A program made the position numbers and the translations under genes. The notes below the pieces were generated by a model, which saw only the letters and a list, made by a program, of their open reading frames with translations, was not told the DNA's origin and searched no databases. Below, one piece after another: positions 27,290-39,068 of a stretch of DNA of 42,519 nt. The stretch covers positions 1 through 42,519 of the forward strand of contig DAOUSL010000009.1 of the NCBI GenBank assembly GCA_030627235.1. The letters run 5' to 3'. Each line of letters begins with the position of its first letter. The first letter of the stretch is position 1. This DNA is from Thioploca sp. Its GTDB lineage: Bacteria > Pseudomonadota > Gammaproteobacteria > Beggiatoales > Beggiatoaceae.

Positions 27290-27753
27290 GAATGTTTAGA
27301 TATTTCTGCTAACAAGCCTTTACTAGCAGCTTCTACTAAACTAAATACATGTTCAAACCCTTCTCTTCCCTCGTAAGGATCGGGGACTTCTTGTATATTT
27401 AATTCAGAAGCAAAATCAAGAAATAAATGGATTTTATGCTCATTTCCTGAGTGACATAAGGAACGTAGTATTTGCAAATTACCTCGATCCATTGCTAGTA
27501 TGTAATCAAATTCTATCAAATCATCAGTAGTAACTTGACGAGCAGATAACTGGCTTATATCAATATCATGTTGTAAAGCAGTTGCCTGTGAACGTAAGTC
27601 TGGTGATTTTCCTATATTATAGTTGTGAGTTCCAGCAGAATCAATATAAATTTGTTCACTTAAACCTGCTTGTTTAACTAAATTGGTAAATATACCTTCA
27701 GCAGTTGGTGAACGACATATATTTCCCATACACACAAATAGAACTTTAATCAT
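27286..27753 (-). CDS. Low-molecular-weight protein-tyrosine phosphatase
   Basis: The 155-residue protein has the C(X)5R(S/T) active-site loop CMGNICRSP (nucleophile Cys8, Arg14). It also has SAGT, AMDRGN and the general-acid Asp in VPDPYEG near residue 123. Enzymes of this family dephosphorylate tyrosine, often in capsule or exopolysaccharide control (Wzb/Etp) or stress responses. No tyrosine kinase gene is next to it. Its start overlaps the stop of the upstream Trm112-like gene by four bases (ATGA), so they form a two-gene unit. Confidence 0.92.
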   Translation of the reverse strand: MIKVLFVCMGNICRSPTAEGIFTNLVKQAGLSEQIYIDSAGTHNYNIGKSPDLRSQATALQHDIDISQLSARQVTTDDLIEFDYILAMDRGNLQILRSLCHSGNEHKIHLFLDFASELNIQEVPDPYEGREGFEHVFSLVEAASKGLLAEISKHS

Positions 27754-27938
27754 TTTAATTGCTCAACTTCTTCTAAACTTAAATGGCGAGCTTCATCTGG
27801 TAACATCACTGGGATTTCTTCCCGAATCGGATAAGCTAATCTAGAACTTTTACAAAGCAATTCCTGCTTGTCTTTATCATAAATTAATGATCCCTTAGTA
27901 ACTGGGCAAACTAATATATCAAGTAATTTTTTATCCAT
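27750..27938 (-). CDS. Trm112 family protein (YcaR-like)
   Basis: The 62-residue protein has the Trm112/YcaR pattern: [14 protein letters not shown] near the N-terminus, [26 protein letters not shown] in two parts, and a Leu/Glu-rich tail. Two of the four zinc-ligand positions seem not to be cysteine (CPVTKG), as in many bacterial YcaR proteins. In E. coli, ycaR lies near lpxK and kdsB, and its role is unclear. Here it is translationally coupled to the tyrosine phosphatase gene downstream (ATGA overlap). Confidence 0.85.
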   Translation of the reverse strand: MDKKLLDILVCPVTKGSLIYDKDKQELLCKSSRLAYPIREEIPVMLPDEARHLSLEEVEQLK

Positions 27939-28059
27939 TGTTATCCTTTGAAATTTTAAGTAATGATGCAGAGTGATATATTTTATCAGGATTATCGAGT
28001 AATTATTAATATCTAATCGATTTATATTTTTAAGTAACAGTTTTTATTAACTTTAGAAA

Positions 28060-28845
28060 TTAAATATTAGCAAATATTCCGACTGATAGATCATCAGCTG
28101 GGTAAATTGATTGTTGAGCATATTGTTGCAAAACGTCTTTAGTATTCTGTTCAACAAATTTATCGGTTATATCTTGAAATTTTAGTAAATCATTAGCTAT
28201 TTTATAAATTGGAATTTTGTTTTGCTGATCGAAATTTATACATTGACTAGCACCGTCTGAAGCAATTGCAATATATTTAAATTTTTCCAGTGGAAATTTG
28301 AAAATTAGCTGAGTTTGAAATGGTTTTAACTCAGATTTTCCATATTCAAAATCTATTAATACTAATGGGTTAGGCTCATAAGAAGAATAGCCAAGTAAAC
28401 GTTCTTTATTATTCCAATAGGTTAAATAATATGGTGCATTGTGAGTAAATTCCACTTCAATTGTATTAATTTTGCCAGTATGCTCTTTGGTAAATAAACA
28501 ACCATCTCCATACATATAAACTATAATATTGTCTTCATGTAAAAATGCTAATATTACAGTAGCATCTAACACTTCTTCTGATAAATTTAATTTTTTAACA
28601 GTTTTTAATCCAGTATTAATTAATAATTGTCCAAACTCCAAATAATCTAAAGGCCATTTTTTTGCATTTGCTAGTATTTGTTTAGTAGTCAATGCTAGAA
28701 TTTTAGCTCCAACATCAGTATTTTTAGAAGAAGAACAACCATCACTTAATACAATAAATGGACTAGGAACATTGCCTTGTATAATATAATCTTCACAAAC
28801 AGTATGAGTAGAACCTATAGTGTAATACTGGTCATAATATAACAT
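28060..28845 (-). CDS. PP2C-like (PPM family) protein phosphatase
   Basis: The 261-residue protein shows the metal-binding pattern of PPM Ser/Thr phosphatases. An early acidic site CEDY is followed by VLSDGCSSS (DG metal ligand), then DATVILA and MYGDGCLF in the core. IASDGASQC and C-terminal DDLSVGIF complete the pattern. Only the catalytic domain is present, with no signal peptide or receiver domain, so it is likely cytoplasmic. PPM enzymes of this small type reverse Ser/Thr kinase signalling or act in partner-switching modules. No kinase, anti-sigma factor or FHA-domain gene is adjacent, so the target is unknown. The start is the ATG at 28845. Confidence 0.8.
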   Translation of the reverse strand: MLYYDQYYTIGSTHTVCEDYIIQGNVPSPFIVLSDGCSSSKNTDVGAKILALTTKQILANAKKWPLDYLEFGQLLINTGLKTVKKLNLSEEVLDATVILAFLHEDNIIVYMYGDGCLFTKEHTGKINTIEVEFTHNAPYYLTYWNNKERLLGYSSYEPNPLVLIDFEYGKSELKPFQTQLIFKFPLEKFKYIAIASDGASQCINFDQQNKIPIYKIANDLLKFQDITDKFVEQNTKDVLQQYAQQSIYPADDLSVGIFANI

Positions 28846-29115
28846 TTAGTTTTTTAAAATATATAGTTATCATTATTTTACCATATAATTAATTCAATAT
28901 TTTTTCTGTTTTAAATTTTTATCTTGATAATTTTGCACGTATTGTTAAATTTTACCTGTTTCCATAGTTATTTTGAATTATATTTCTCTTTTGATAAAAA
29001 TCTTATTAAGTATATTATGGTTTATACTGCTATCCAATAGATTTAATAATCTTGTGGATGTCGCATATCTAAATCATTATCATTAAGTAATTGGAAAAGT
29101 TAAATAGGCTATTTA

Positions 29116-29585
29116 ATGTCTTTTGAATCTTATAAGAAATCATTCTATTTTGGTATTTTTTGTTGTCCAATTGGTCTAATTATTGGTTTATATATAAAAT
29201 ACACTTCAGTAGGAGATTATAGTGAATTTCCTTATTATTCTACACTCGCAGCGTTTATTATGCCAGCTATATCGTGGGGTTTATTTGTTGAAAGAAATAA
29301 ACAAACCTCATCAATACTGACCTTTTTTTAGCTGGGAGTATAGGAGCTTTAATGGCTCATTATTTTAGTTGGTATATGATGCTTTTAGTCATTAATTTCC
29401 AATACTGGATTTTAGATATGAAAATCGGTAGTTTAAACACCCCACCTATTGACCCATTATTAGGTTTATTGGTCATGTGGATATATACTTTTTTTAGTAT
29501 ATTTTTTGTGGGATGGATAACTCTTCCGGTTGGTGCATTAATTGGTGGTATATATGGTTATTGGCAATATCGGAGAATACGATAA
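29116..29585 (+). pseudogene. Membrane protein gene with a frameshift at a T7 run
   Basis: Two open frames, 29116-29331 (71 codons) and 29352-29585 (77 codons), are parts of one gene. The first ends at TAG (29329-29331) right after a run of seven T (29323-29329). An eighth T would continue the frame as ...LTFFLAGSIGALMAHYF into the second part and give one 156-residue protein with about four membrane helices. The total length of 470 bases is one short of a whole number of codons. Product unknown. It could be a recent loss of function, a sequencing error, phase variation or programmed slippage. Confidence 0.7.
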
Positions 29586-30269
29586 AACGTATATAGAAGG
29601 CAACCTTATTTTAACTTGAGTTCAATGTAAAATTTAGGAATAATATATGAAATATTTTGTATTAAATACAGTAAATTAATTCAGTATTTTATATATAACT
29701 CAGGTTATTTTAGGAAAAAATGTTAGGAAAGATGTCTAATATGTAAAAAATACTGGTGAAGTATTTTGATTTAATAATTAGTTAAAATATTTATAATATA
29801 ATGTATTTAAAGTTAATTTATCAATCTATATATATTATATGAATTTAATTTAATACATAACTACTAAAAAATTAATCCTAAATGAACACAGCAACAAAAA
29901 AACATGTTAAACTTAACAGTTGGTGTAAAATATATTTTTTAAACTAAAGTATATTTATAACTAAAAATAATAGCAAGAAAATACCTCAATAATATTTGAG
30001 TAATTTTGCATAAATTATCAGGATAACCCAATTGTATGATGCTTCACTAAACAATTTAGACGGAATTTTTCAGAGAAATGGCCAATATTAAGTTATGAGA
30101 TATAAAATAATTTAATTATAATCCTTAAGTTTCATTATCTTATTAAAGCTATCTACAGGTGTTAGCATAGAAATATGTTTGCACCAGCATACGCTAAAAC
30201 TTGTTGAAATTAAATATACATTTTAATTAACAACCAATTCACAATTAAATCCTCCAATATACAACCTAC
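29586..30269. other. Long AT-rich non-coding region upstream of rpoC
   Basis: Almost 700 bases separate the broken membrane protein gene from rpoC. The region holds the 16-base motif ttaggaaagatgtcta at 29723-29738, identical to one end of the composite element at 13083-13102, and a small hairpin (ctcaa/ttgag, 29985-30000). No open frame, RNA or clear promoter was recognised, although a promoter for rpoC must lie here or further upstream. I see no Shine-Dalgarno sequence before the rpoC ATG. Confidence 0.4.
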
Positions 30270-33200
30270 ATGAAAGACTTACTAAACTTGTTGAATACCC
30301 AAGGCCAAATAGATGATTTCGATAAAATTTGCATTGGTCTTGCATCGCCAGAAAAAATTCGTTCTTGGTCTTATGGAGAGGTAAAAAAGCCTGAAACAAT
30401 AAACTATCGTACTTTTAGACCTGAACGCGATGGCTTATTCTGTGCCAAAATATTTGGGCCTACTAGAGATTATGAATGTCTATGTGGTAAATACAAACGC
30501 CTAAAACATAGAGGAGTGGTATGTGAAAAATGTGGAGTTGAAGTAACCCAAGCTAAAGTACGTCGAGAACGTATGGGACATATAGATCTTGCAAGCCCAG
30601 TGGCTCATATTTGGTATCTTAAATCTTTGCCTTCACGTATGGGTTTAATGTTAGATATGACTTTACGTGATATTGAACGTATTTTATATTTTGAAGCTTA
30701 CGTGGTGATTGAGCCAGGTTTAACTCCATTAAATAAAGGCCAACTATTAAGCGAAGAAGCCTATCTGGAATCTTTAGAAGAACATGGTGATGATTTTGAA
30801 GTGCAGATGGGTGCAGAAGCCATTCTGAAACTATTGAAAGCTATAATTTTATCTGATGAAGTAAATCGTTTGCGGGAAGAAATTGCTTCAACTACTTCAG
30901 ATACCAAAATCAAAAAATTATCTAAACGATTAAAACTGATCGAAGCATTTTTACATTCAGGTAACAAACCAGAATGGATGATTCTAAAAATTTTACCAGT
31001 TTTACCACCAGAATTACGCCCATTAGTTCCACTTGATGGTGGTAGATTTGCTACTTCAGATTTAAATGACTTGTATCGACGAGTTATCAACCGTAATAAC
31101 CGTTTAAAAAGATTATTAGAATTAAGTGCCCCAGAAATTATCGTGCGTAATGAAAAACGTATGTTACAAGAATCAGTGGACGCATTGCTGGATAATGGCC
31201 GCCGTGGACGAGCAATTACTGGTTCTAATAAATTACCATTAAAATCTTTAGCCGATATGATTAAAGGTAAACAAGGGCGGTTTCGGCAGAATTTACTAGG
31301 TAAACGAGTTGATTACTCCGGACGTTCAGTTATTGTGGTTGGCCCTACTTTACGTCTACACCAATGTGGTTTGCCTAAAAAAATGGCTTTAGAATTATTT
31401 AAACCATTTGTATTTGGTAAATTAGAATTGAAAGGTTGGGTTACAACTATCAAAGCTGCCAAAAAGATGGTAGAACGGGAAGATACCTTAATTTGGGATA
31501 TGTTGGAAGAAGTCATTCGTGAACATCCAGTATTACTAAATCGGGCTCCTACCTTACATCGTTTAGGAATTCAAGCCTTTGAACCAACTTTGATTGAAGG
31601 TAAAGCAATTCAATTACACCCATTAGTATGTACTGCTTTCAATGCCGATTTTGATGGTGATCAAATGGCAGTACACGTACCATTAGCGATTGAAGCTCAA
31701 TTGGAAGCTCGTACTTTAATGATGGCTTCTACTAATGTGTTATCTCCAGCTAATGGCGAACCAATTATTGTACCTTCTCAAGATGTGGTTTTAGGTTTAT
31801 ATTCCATGACTAGGGAACGAATTGGTGCTAAAGGTGAAGGTATGTGCTTTGCTGATTTGAACGAATTAAATCGAGCTTATCAGAACCGAGTAGTAGAATT
31901 AAGCGCTAAAATTACTGTACGTTTAGAAGAAACTATTGTAGTAAAACCATCTTCACTATTAAAACGACTGACTGGTAAAGAAGAAACTACTGAAACTACG
32001 AAGACTATTCGAGTACATACTACTGTTGGTAGAGCCTTAGTTTATGAAATTTTACCTCGTGGATTGCCATTTGAATTAGTTAATATAAATTTAACCAAAA
32101 GAGCTATTTCTAAATTAATTAATGTTTGTTATCGACGGCTAGAATTAAAAAAGACTGTAATTTTTGCTGATCAATTGATGAAGATGGGTTTTTCTTATGC
32201 AACTAAAGCTGGGATTTCCATTGGAGTTGAAGATATGGTAGTTCCAGATAGCAAACCTGAAATTATTGAAGCAGCTAAAAATGAAGTTGGAGAAATAGAA
32301 GAACAATACGCTTCTGGTCTTATTACTCATGGTGAACGATATAATAAGGTGATTGATATTTGGTCACACACCAATGATAAATTAACCAATGCGATGATGA
32401 AACAGTTAGGGCATGATACAGTTTTAGATGCTGATAATAATGAAGTTGCCCAAGAGTCTTTTAACTCAATTTACATGATGGCTGATTCTGGAGCTCGTGG
32501 TTCACAAGCCCAAATTCGTCAGTTAGCAGCTATGCGTGGTTTGATGGCAAAACCGGATGGTTCTATTATTGAAACTCCGATCACAGCTAATTTTCGGGAA
32601 GGTTTAGATGTATTACAGTACTTTATTTCTACCCATGGAGCTCGGAAAGGATTAGCTGATACGGCTCTGAAAACTGCTAACTCTGGTTATTTAACTAGGC
32701 GTTTAGTTGATGTCGCTCAAGACATGGTAATTTTAGAACATGACTGTCATACTCAGCGTGGATTAGAAATGACTCCATTGATTGAAGGTGGTGATGTAGT
32801 AGAGCCTTTATGTGATAGAGTTTTAGGTCGAGTGGTAGCAGAAAATGTATTTAAACGTGGAGTAGTTGATCCAATAGTAAAATCTGGAACTTTATTAGAT
32901 GAAGAATGGGTAGAACGTTTAGAAAAAGAAGGTGTAGATCGAATTCAAGTTCGTTCCCCAATAACTTGCGAATCTCGATATGGGATTTGTGCTACATGTT
33001 ATGGACGTGATTTAGGCCGAGGACAAATAGTAAATATTGGAGAAGCAGTTGGAGTAGTTGCAGCTCAATCAATTGGTGAACCTGGTACTCAGTTAACCAT
33101 GCGTACTTTCCATATCGGTGGAGCTGCTTCTCGAGCTGCCGCAGTTAGTCAAATTGAAGTTAAATCCAAGGGAACTACCAAATTTGATAACCTTAAATTA

Positions 33201-34493
33201 TTACCTCAACAGGCTGATGATGGTAGTATTCGTTACATTGCGGTATCTCGTTCTGGTGAAGTTAGTATTTTGGATGAATTTGGTTTAGAAAGAGAACGTT
33301 ATAAAGTTCCTTATGGAGCTGTGCTAAACGTTCAAGAAGGGGAAAATATTGTAGTTGGACAAATGGTAGCTAGTTGGGATCCACATACCTTTCCGATTAT
33401 TACTGAAGTAGCTGGCCAAACTCAATTTGTTGACGTGATTGAAGGTATTACTGTTAGTCGTGAAGTAGATGAAATGACTGGTTTAAGCAGTATTGTAGTA
33501 ATTGAACCTAAATTACGCCCTTCTCATGCTAAAGATATGCGACCTACAGTTAAACTAGTTGATGAACAAGGTGAAACAGTAAATATTGTTGGTACTGAAA
33601 TGCCGGCAGTTTATAGCCTTCCACCTCGAGCAGTGATTAATGTTGAAGATGGAGCTTGGGTTAAAGTTGGCGATATAATAGCACGTTTGCAACAGGAATC
33701 TACTAAAACTAGGGATATTACTGGTGGTTTGCCACGAGTTGCCGATTTATTTGAAGCCAGAATTCCTAAAGAACCATCCATATTAGCAGAACAAACTGGG
33801 ATTATAACTTTTGGTAAAGATACCAGAACTAAACAGAAAATATTAATCACTTCTCCAGATAGTTTAGTTGAAGAAATACCTATTTCTAAATGGCGACATA
33901 TCAATGTGTATGAAGGACAACATGTTGAAAAAGGTGAAGAAATTGTTGATGGAGCTCCTAATCCACATGATATCTTACGATTATTAGGAGTCAGTGCCTT
34001 AGCTGATTATATTGTGAATGAAGTACAAGAAGTATATCGATTACAAGGTGTTAAGATAAACGATAAGCATATTGAAGTAATTGTGCGACAAATGTTGCGT
34101 AAAGTTGTGATATTAGAACATGGTGATACTCGTTTATTACCTGGTGAGCTAGTGGAACGGGCTAAACTGATGGAAGAAAATGAGGAAGCTAATAGTGCCA
34201 AATTACAACCAGCAACTTGGGAACCACAATTATTAGGTATTACTAAAGCTTCTTTAGCAACAGAATCATTTATTTCAGCAGCATCTTTCCAAGAAACAAC
34301 TCGAGTCTTGACTGATGCCTCAGTAAATGGGCGTTGTGATGAATTGAGAGGCTTGAAAGAGAATGTAATCGTTGGTCGCTTGATTCCAGCTGGTACTGGG
34401 TTAATCCATCATACTGAACGTCGTTATCATCGATATCCAGATTTACGTCCTAAAGAAAAAAAGCCATCTGATGAACCATTTTCAGTAACTTAA
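30270..34493 (+). CDS. rpoC: DNA-directed RNA polymerase subunit beta'
   Basis: RpoC is the largest catalytic subunit of RNA polymerase. The 1407-residue product has the same length as the E. coli subunit and keeps its numbering. The N-terminal zinc site is Cys70/72/85/88 (CLCGKYKRL...CEKCG). The active-site motif [12 protein letters not shown] has magnesium ligands Asp460/462/464. The second zinc site is in [13 protein letters not shown]. The trigger loop and jaw regions are complete. The start MKDLLNLL matches the family. Unusually, rpoB is not upstream: 684 non-coding bases precede it, and obgE follows instead of ribosomal protein genes. Confidence 0.98.
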   Translation: MKDLLNLLNTQGQIDDFDKICIGLASPEKIRSWSYGEVKKPETINYRTFRPERDGLFCAKIFGPTRDYECLCGKYKRLKHRGVVCEKCGVEVTQAKVRRERMGHIDLASPVAHIWYLKSLPSRMGLMLDMTLRDIERILYFEAYVVIEPGLTPLNKGQLLSEEAYLESLEEHGDDFEVQMGAEAILKLLKAIILSDEVNRLREEIASTTSDTKIKKLSKRLKLIEAFLHSGNKPEWMILKILPVLPPELRPLVPLDGGRFATSDLNDLYRRVINRNNRLKRLLELSAPEIIVRNEKRMLQESVDALLDNGRRGRAITGSNKLPLKSLADMIKGKQGRFRQNLLGKRVDYSGRSVIVVGPTLRLHQCGLPKKMALELFKPFVFGKLELKGWVTTIKAAKKMVEREDTLIWDMLEEVIREHPVLLNRAPTLHRLGIQAFEPTLIEGKAIQLHPLVCTAFNADFDGDQMAVHVPLAIEAQLEARTLMMASTNVLSPANGEPIIVPSQDVVLGLYSMTRERIGAKGEGMCFADLNELNRAYQNRVVELSAKITVRLEETIVVKPSSLLKRLTGKEETTETTKTIRVHTTVGRALVYEILPRGLPFELVNINLTKRAISKLINVCYRRLELKKTVIFADQLMKMGFSYATKAGISIGVEDMVVPDSKPEIIEAAKNEVGEIEEQYASGLITHGERYNKVIDIWSHTNDKLTNAMMKQLGHDTVLDADNNEVAQESFNSIYMMADSGARGSQAQIRQLAAMRGLMAKPDGSIIETPITANFREGLDVLQYFISTHGARKGLADTALKTANSGYLTRRLVDVAQDMVILEHDCHTQRGLEMTPLIEGGDVVEPLCDRVLGRVVAENVFKRGVVDPIVKSGTLLDEEWVERLEKEGVDRIQVRSPITCESRYGICATCYGRDLGRGQIVNIGEAVGVVAAQSIGEPGTQLTMRTFHIGGAASRAAAVSQIEVKSKGTTKFDNLKLLPQQADDGSIRYIAVSRSGEVSILDEFGLERERYKVPYGAVLNVQEGENIVVGQMVASWDPHTFPIITEVAGQTQFVDVIEGITVSREVDEMTGLSSIVVIEPKLRPSHAKDMRPTVKLVDEQGETVNIVGTEMPAVYSLPPRAVINVEDGAWVKVGDIIARLQQESTKTRDITGGLPRVADLFEARIPKEPSILAEQTGIITFGKDTRTKQKILITSPDSLVEEIPISKWRHINVYEGQHVEKGEEIVDGAPNPHDILRLLGVSALADYIVNEVQEVYRLQGVKINDKHIEVIVRQMLRKVVILEHGDTRLLPGELVERAKLMEENEEANSAKLQPATWEPQLLGITKASLATESFISAASFQETTRVLTDASVNGRCDELRGLKENVIVGRLIPAGTGLIHHTERRYHRYPDLRPKEKKPSDEPFSVT

Positions 34494-35946
<1,453 letters not shown>

Positions 35947-35986
35947 TTTGCTATAATTAACTTATAATATTAACAAGTCAGGATAA

Positions 35987-36080
35987 GTCCTACGTGCTAA
36001 AAATTAAAAATGTACTTCAAAACTAATTTAGATAATTTATCCTAAATTTACGAAGCTTAATGATTAAAGGTACGTGGGAC
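35987..36080. repeat. Inverted repeat downstream of obgE
   Basis: gtcctacgt (35987-35995) and acgtgggac (36072-36080) are inverted with one mismatch across a 76-base spacer, in the 228-base gap between obgE and envC. Significance is uncertain. Confidence 0.35.
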
Positions 36081-36174
36081 GTATAGTATTTCATATAATT
36101 ATTATTCCTAAATAAGATTTAATAACTATATTAAATATTTTTTTACATCTAATTTTTAACCTTCAGCAACAATT

Positions 36175-37308
36175 ATGATAATCCGTATATTCTGCCTATT
36201 TTTGGGACTAACCACTGTTATTTCAGCAGCCACTTCTCCAACAGCTACTCCAAAAGAACAACTTAATCAATTAGAATTAAAAATTCAGAAATTACAACGG
36301 CAAATGCATGATACTCGCACTAAATATGGCCGTTTACGACAACAATTACAAGATAGTGAAGAAGATATAGGCGAGGTAGCACGTAGACTAGAAATGTTAC
36401 ATGGTTCATTAACTGATAAGCAACATAGTTTAACTGATTTTCAAAATCAACGGATTGTTTTACAAGGAAAATTAGCAACTCAACGTTCTCGATTAGCCCA
36501 ACAGATACGAGATGCTTATATAGTTGGCCATCAAAATTATTTAAAATTATGGTTAAATCAAGAAAGTCCTTTTATTATCGGTCGTTTATTAACCTATTAC
36601 GATTATTTTAACCAAGCTAGAATTGACCAGATTAAGGAAATTAATTCTACTTTAGGAAGTTTAACTAATATTAAACAAACTATTAATTCTGAAACTAGTG
36701 ATTTAAACCAATTAGTAGGCAATCAAAGAGAGAAAAAAACTGAATTAGAACTTAATTATAAAGAACGTCATAAAATTCTGGATAAACTAACTAAAATTCT
36801 TGAAAATCAAGATCAAGAACTTAACAGGCTGCAAGATGATAAATATCAATTACAATCTTTACTTGGTACTTTAAAAGACGGTTTTAAAAATATACCTCAG
36901 CCAATCGGTTGGTATAATTCATTTAGCAAACTTAAAGGCCAATTACCTTATCCAATCAAAGGGAAAATTAGCAAAAATTTTGGGCAACCTTCAATTGGTT
37001 ATTTAAAATGGCAAGGGATTTTAATTAGAGCCAAAAAAGGTACTAAAATACGTTCTATAGCTTGGGGAAGAGTAGTATTTGCCCAATGGTTTCGTAATCT
37101 TGGTTTATTAATTATTATTGATCATGGTAGTGGTTATATGAGTTTATATGCACATAATCAAAGTTTATATATTAAAATTGGTGATTGGGTAAAAACTGGA
37201 GATATTATTGCTACCGTTGGTAATAGTGGCGGTCGTAAAACTCCTGCTTTGTATTTTGAAATTCGCCAACAAGGTATTCCACAATCTCCGAAAAAATGGT
37301 TGCGTTAA
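36175..37308 (+). CDS. envC: Murein hydrolase activator EnvC
   Basis: EnvC is a periplasmic protein recruited by FtsEX that activates the amidases AmiA and AmiB during cell separation. The 377-residue protein has an N-terminal signal peptide (cleavage near ISAAT, about residue 20) and a long coiled coil (about 25-225). A C-terminal M23/LytM domain follows (about 255-377). Its catalytic residues are degenerate, as in E. coli EnvC: GILIRAKKGT lacks the usual metal-binding H-x3-D, and LYFEIR replaces LHFEIR. The domain is therefore a regulator, not an enzyme. ctpA follows 318 bases downstream on the same strand, the usual gammaproteobacterial envC-ctp order. Confidence 0.93.
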   Translation: MIIRIFCLFLGLTTVISAATSPTATPKEQLNQLELKIQKLQRQMHDTRTKYGRLRQQLQDSEEDIGEVARRLEMLHGSLTDKQHSLTDFQNQRIVLQGKLATQRSRLAQQIRDAYIVGHQNYLKLWLNQESPFIIGRLLTYYDYFNQARIDQIKEINSTLGSLTNIKQTINSETSDLNQLVGNQREKKTELELNYKERHKILDKLTKILENQDQELNRLQDDKYQLQSLLGTLKDGFKNIPQPIGWYNSFSKLKGQLPYPIKGKISKNFGQPSIGYLKWQGILIRAKKGTKIRSIAWGRVVFAQWFRNLGLLIIIDHGSGYMSLYAHNQSLYIKIGDWVKTGDIIATVGNSGGRKTPALYFEIRQQGIPQSPKKWLR

Positions 37309-37626
37309 ACTAGCAACAGTTATTAATTTAACTAAAAACCTTGTTAGTTTTGCAATAAAAGTGTAGAATCTGTCATACTAAATGATATACATATTGATTC
37401 CATTTATTGTAATTTACTTATCATTCTAGTGTTATTAAAATAATAAGCTAAAATAAACTGGTATTCATAGCAGTAACAATATATTGGGGGATAGTTTAGT
37501 TGTTATAATAACTAGATTATACTAAAAACTAGTGAACATTTTCTTAGAATCTTAGTTATAATTAATTACACCCATCTGATTCTAAATTTTAATTAAAAAG
37601 ATACAATTTATTCGTGGAGCAATCAA
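37309..37626. promoter_or_regulatory. Intergenic region between envC and ctpA
   Basis: These 318 bases are AT-rich. A small hairpin just after envC (aactaa/ttagtt, 37330-37349) could be a weak terminator, and gttataataac (37502-37512) is a short palindrome. The spacing suggests that ctpA has its own promoter, but I cannot place it. Confidence 0.3.
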
Positions 37627-38934
37627 ATGAAAACTATATTTCGTTACTTACCAACTTTATTAATGGGAGTAATTTTAGGGTCTTTTATTGCGGTTGGAAC
37701 TACTGTATTTGCCAATCGTAGCCAAGTTAATTCATCTATACCATATGAAGACTTGCGTACTTTTACCGAAATTTTCGACAAAATTAAAACTGATTATGTT
37801 GAAGAAGTTAATGATAAGGATTTATTGGAAAGTGCTATTCAAGGAATGTTAGCTGGGCTTGATCCTCATTCTGGTTACTTAGACCAAGAAACTTTTCGAG
37901 AGTTACAAATTGGTACTACTGGTGAATTTGGTGGTTTAGGCATTGAAGTTGGAATGGATAATGGTTTTGTTAAAGTTATTGCCCCAATTGACGATACGCC
38001 GGCTAAACGGGCTGGAATTCAGGCTGGAGATTTAATTGTACGTCTGAATGATACTCCAGTAAAAGGAATGTCCTTAAGTGATGCTGTTAAGATCATGCGT
38101 GGTGAACCAAATACTGATATTGATTTAACTATTGTACGTGAAACTGAAGATAAGCCAATAGTTATAACTGTAACTAGAGCTATTATTAAAGTAAAAAGTG
38201 TTAAAAGCCGTACTTTAGAACCAGGTTATATTTATGTTCGTATTAGTCATTTCCAAACTCCAACTGGTAATAATTTAGAACAAGCTATTATAGATCTAAA
38301 AAAAGAAAATAAAGCAGTTGGTTTAAAAGGATTAGTATTAGATTTACGCAATAATCCAGGTGGAGTATTAAAAGCAGCAGTATCAGTATCTGATGCCTTT
38401 TTAAAAAGTGGGCTTATTGTTTATACAGAAGGAAGAGTACCTGATTCTTCACTTAGATTCAATGCTCATCCAAAAGATTTAGTGGATGGAGTTCCAATGG
38501 TAGTATTAGTTAACAGTGGTTCTGCTTCTGCATCAGAAATTGTCGCTGGAGCTTTACAAGATCATCGACGAGCAGTAATTATGGGTACAAAAACCTTTGG
38601 CAAGGGTTCAGTCCAAACTATTTTACCTATGAATAATGATTCTGCTTTAAAGTTAACAACTGCAAGATATTTCACTCCATTAGGTCGTTCCATCCAAGCG
38701 GAAGGTATTCAACCTGATATTATATTAAGTAAAGTTGAAATCGCTTCAGTGGAAAAAGAATCAGATCGAATTACGGAAGCTGATTTAAATCGACATTTAG
38801 ATAATGGTAATAAAAAATCTAAATCTACCGATACTTCCACTATAGAATCTGAAGAAGAACCATTAGTAAAGAGAGATTATGAACTTTATGAAGCTCTTAA
38901 CTTATTAAAAGGATTAAATATAATCCAAAATTAA
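37627..38934 (+). CDS. ctpA: C-terminal processing peptidase (S41 family) CtpA/Prc-like
   Basis: This periplasmic serine protease cleaves proteins from the C-terminus, in many bacteria limiting murein hydrolases. The 435-residue protein has an N-terminal membrane anchor or signal (about 7-29) and a PDZ domain (about 90-175, with GLGIEVGMDNGFVKVI and PAKRAGIQAGDLIVRLND). The S41 domain carries the Ser/Lys dyad: by spacing to E. coli Prc (25 residues) these are Ser301 in NSGSASASE and Lys326 in FGKGSVQT. A polar C-terminal tail follows. A strong terminator lies at 38947-38975. The neighbour EnvC also acts in wall turnover. Confidence 0.94.
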   Translation: MKTIFRYLPTLLMGVILGSFIAVGTTVFANRSQVNSSIPYEDLRTFTEIFDKIKTDYVEEVNDKDLLESAIQGMLAGLDPHSGYLDQETFRELQIGTTGEFGGLGIEVGMDNGFVKVIAPIDDTPAKRAGIQAGDLIVRLNDTPVKGMSLSDAVKIMRGEPNTDIDLTIVRETEDKPIVITVTRAIIKVKSVKSRTLEPGYIYVRISHFQTPTGNNLEQAIIDLKKENKAVGLKGLVLDLRNNPGGVLKAAVSVSDAFLKSGLIVYTEGRVPDSSLRFNAHPKDLVDGVPMVVLVNSGSASASEIVAGALQDHRRAVIMGTKTFGKGSVQTILPMNNDSALKLTTARYFTPLGRSIQAEGIQPDIILSKVEIASVEKESDRITEADLNRHLDNGNKKSKSTDTSTIESEEEPLVKRDYELYEALNLLKGLNIIQN

Positions 38935-38946
38935 TATGGTTTTAAT

Positions 38947-38975
38947 TATAGGAGAGCTATTCTCCTATATTTTTC
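38947..38975 (+). terminator. Rho-independent terminator of ctpA
   Basis: A perfect 9-bp stem tataggaga / tctcctata with a 5-base loop is followed by tttttctt, 13 bases after the ctpA stop codon. This is a textbook intrinsic terminator. Confidence 0.85.
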
Positions 38976-39068
38976 TTATATATTTCAGTGTGAAAATTTG
39001 TAATATTCAATTCTATAAAAGATAGCCTTCTAAATTATGGGATATGCCTCTTCTATTTAAATGTACTT

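Noticed and set aside
36920-37308. Active M23 endopeptidase in EnvC
   Set aside because: The metal-binding histidine and aspartate of the first motif and the histidine of LHFEIR are replaced, as in E. coli EnvC, which is a non-enzymatic activator.
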